From Bacteroidales bacterium UBA1794 (GTDB taxonomy: Bacteria; Bacteroidota; Bacteroidia; Bacteroidales; Bacteroidaceae): a DNA stretch of 46,811 nucleotides. Shown here piece by piece: positions 45,960-46,811 of this stretch (the first letter of the stretch is position 1; each line of letters begins with the position of its first letter). Below the pieces are notes generated by a model, which made no database searches, was not told the origin of the DNA, and worked only from the letters and a program-made list of their open reading frames with translations. The stretch spans positions 1 to 46,811 of the forward strand of contig DCFW01000015.1 in assembly GCA_002315435.1 (NCBI GenBank). Reading direction: 5' to 3'. Both the position numbers and the translations under genes were made by a program.

Positions 45960-46177
45960 AGAGCTAAATACGAGTTGATTGTGTAAAAATTGTTGTTTAC
46001 ATGTGTAATAATTGACTAAATAGCACAAAAAAAGAACATAACGACTAACCCTTTAGTCATCATATTCCGTATACAGCTTTACAATTAAAGCTTAAGTCCT
46101 GAAAAAGACTTATTTAATGGAAAGACGCACATAGTTCGTCTTTGTACCTATTCAAACATCTACTTTTACCTTCGACC

Positions 46178-46303
46178 TCATTTTTTCTTATTTTCGTTTA
46201 TCTCTTCAACGCCTGCATCCATCAAATATTCTCTACAGTAATCATGGAGTAACGCGGAATTATCTATAGTTCTTCCATCGCCAAGCTGGGAGGTGCAAAA
46301 CAT
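46178..46303 (-). CDS. Possible small protein (41 residues)
   Basis: A 41-codon leftward frame begins MFCTSQLGDGRTIDNSALLH and ends in a Lys/Asn/Glu-rich tail (VEEINENKKK). AGGAG lies nine bases before the ATG, an unusually good ribosome-binding site for this genome. No promoter of the Bacteroidetes type and no family are recognised. It could be a real small gene or the remnant of a longer one in the otherwise empty 900-bp region upstream of susC. Confidence 0.35.
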   Translation of the reverse strand: MFCTSQLGDGRTIDNSALLHDYCREYLMDAGVEEINENKKK

Positions 46304-46453
46304 ATATCAGACTCCTAGTAAAGAGTAATCGTATAGCTTTACATATAGTGTGAACTTGTTTAGCACTTTAATAATTAACTACGTAAACGTTTTCAGTCTA
46401 CCACTCTGAGACATGTAAACACTTTTCAAAAAAGACTCTATTGAGAAGTTCAA

Positions 46454-46585
46454 AACTCTGTATTGACAGACTCTAAACTCGCTATAGCGTTTCGTCTAAC
46501 TCATAACTGAGAGTTACTCAACTCATAGTTATGAGTTTGCAAACTCGCTTAAGAGAGTTGAACAACTCGTAACTATGAGTTGAGC
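46454..46585. repeat. Six palindromic repeats on an exact 22-bp pitch
   Basis: Six copies begin with AACTC at 46454, 46476, 46498, 46520, 46542 and 46564. The best-formed is AACTCATA-GT-TATGAGTT at 46520-46537; the copies at 46542 and 46564 pair at seven of eight positions, while the first two are eroded on the right arm. Each unit has 8-base arms, a 2-base centre and a 4-base spacer, the same plan as the array at 26511. A degenerate seventh copy may precede it at 46432. It lies in the non-coding region about 550 bp upstream of susC. Confidence 0.85.
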
Positions 46586-46811
46586 CGACGGTCCTATTAA
46601 ACAAAAAGAAACATTACTACACAATTAGGGACAAATCGAAAGTATCAAAGTATCACCTACCCCCCTCTCCGGAAATTTAACTTTGTAACTATCTCACAGA
46701 TAGAGTACTAAGAAATAGAAGAAACGAGAGATTAAGTATTTACTTACTATATATAGTATATATATTACATATATATATTATATATAATCACTAGTGTCCA
46801 CTAAAAAAAAT
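46586..46811. other. Non-coding right edge with a possible rightward promoter element
   Basis: No gene is visible. TAACTTTG at 46678-46685 resembles a Bacteroidetes -7 box reading rightward but has no TTTG partner. From about 46745 the sequence becomes an almost pure TA tract. A gene reading out of the window to the right is possible. Confidence 0.3.

Noticed and set aside
46091..46143. Two short hairpins (AAGTC/GACTT and AAAGACG/CGTCTTT)
   Set aside because: Short stems without a T-tract; too weak to call terminators, although they lie past the end of the small leftward frame at 46178.
46454..46585. CRISPR or integron attC array
   Set aside because: No spacer-sized unique sequence, no cassette genes and no integrase; the period is only 22 bp.

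Overview
The window is 46.8 kb of AT-rich DNA from a member of the Bacteroidales, most likely Bacteroides or a close relative. The evidence is a SusC/SusD pair, a MurF-alanine racemase fusion, a GSCFA protein, a fused NfnAB-type flavoprotein, tandem DUF5112/DUF5113-like histidine kinase modules, and many promoters of the Bacteroidetes type (TTTG, about 19 bases, TAnnTTTG) in front of genes without strong Shine-Dalgarno sites. No rRNA, tRNA, insertion sequence, CRISPR array or prophage was recognised. Most of the window is ordinary chromosomal backbone.

Layout. (1) 0.5-5.1 kb: a hexuronate/KDG catabolic module, with kdgK-eda leftward and a LacI-type regulator plus altronate dehydratase rightward from a compact divergent promoter region. 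(2) 5.3-8.6 kb: an isolated capsule/EPS export pair, a Wza-like lipoprotein and a Wzc-like tyrosine kinase with a ten-fold Gly-Tyr tail. (3) 8.7-17.0 kb: trxB, an M16 protease, rplU-rpmA, serS and the fused NfnAB oxidoreductase. (4) 17.3-23.9 kb: a 1461-residue double histidine kinase, its response regulator and an AbgT-family transporter, followed by a 58-residue gene. (5) 24.2-31.2 kb, leftward: a lipoprotein-rsmG-metallohydrolase operon and a GSCFA-murF/alr-tatA-tatC operon. (6) 31.3-37.7 kb, rightward: dxs-trkA-trkH, an alpha/beta hydrolase and a DsrE protein. (7) 37.7-45.9 kb, leftward: a CDF metal exporter and a three-gene susC-susD-DUF4957/DUF5123-like locus, probably for pectic glycans.

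The two ends may be linked metabolically: the right-hand locus looks built for pectin-type material, while kdgK, eda and uxaA at the left process uronic acids. No CAZyme is visible, so the degradative enzymes would have to be elsewhere.

The most unusual items are: (a) the tandem histidine kinase, in which the first module keeps a good ATP-binding domain but lacks the phospho-acceptor His, while the second keeps a His but has a degenerate ATP-binding domain; (b) two non-coding arrays of imperfect palindromes, unrelated in sequence but both on an exact 22-bp pitch and the same 8-2-8 plus 4 design; (c) a 32-bp-spaced direct repeat upstream of the kinase; and (d) the Gly-Tyr coding microsatellite in the Wzc-like kinase.
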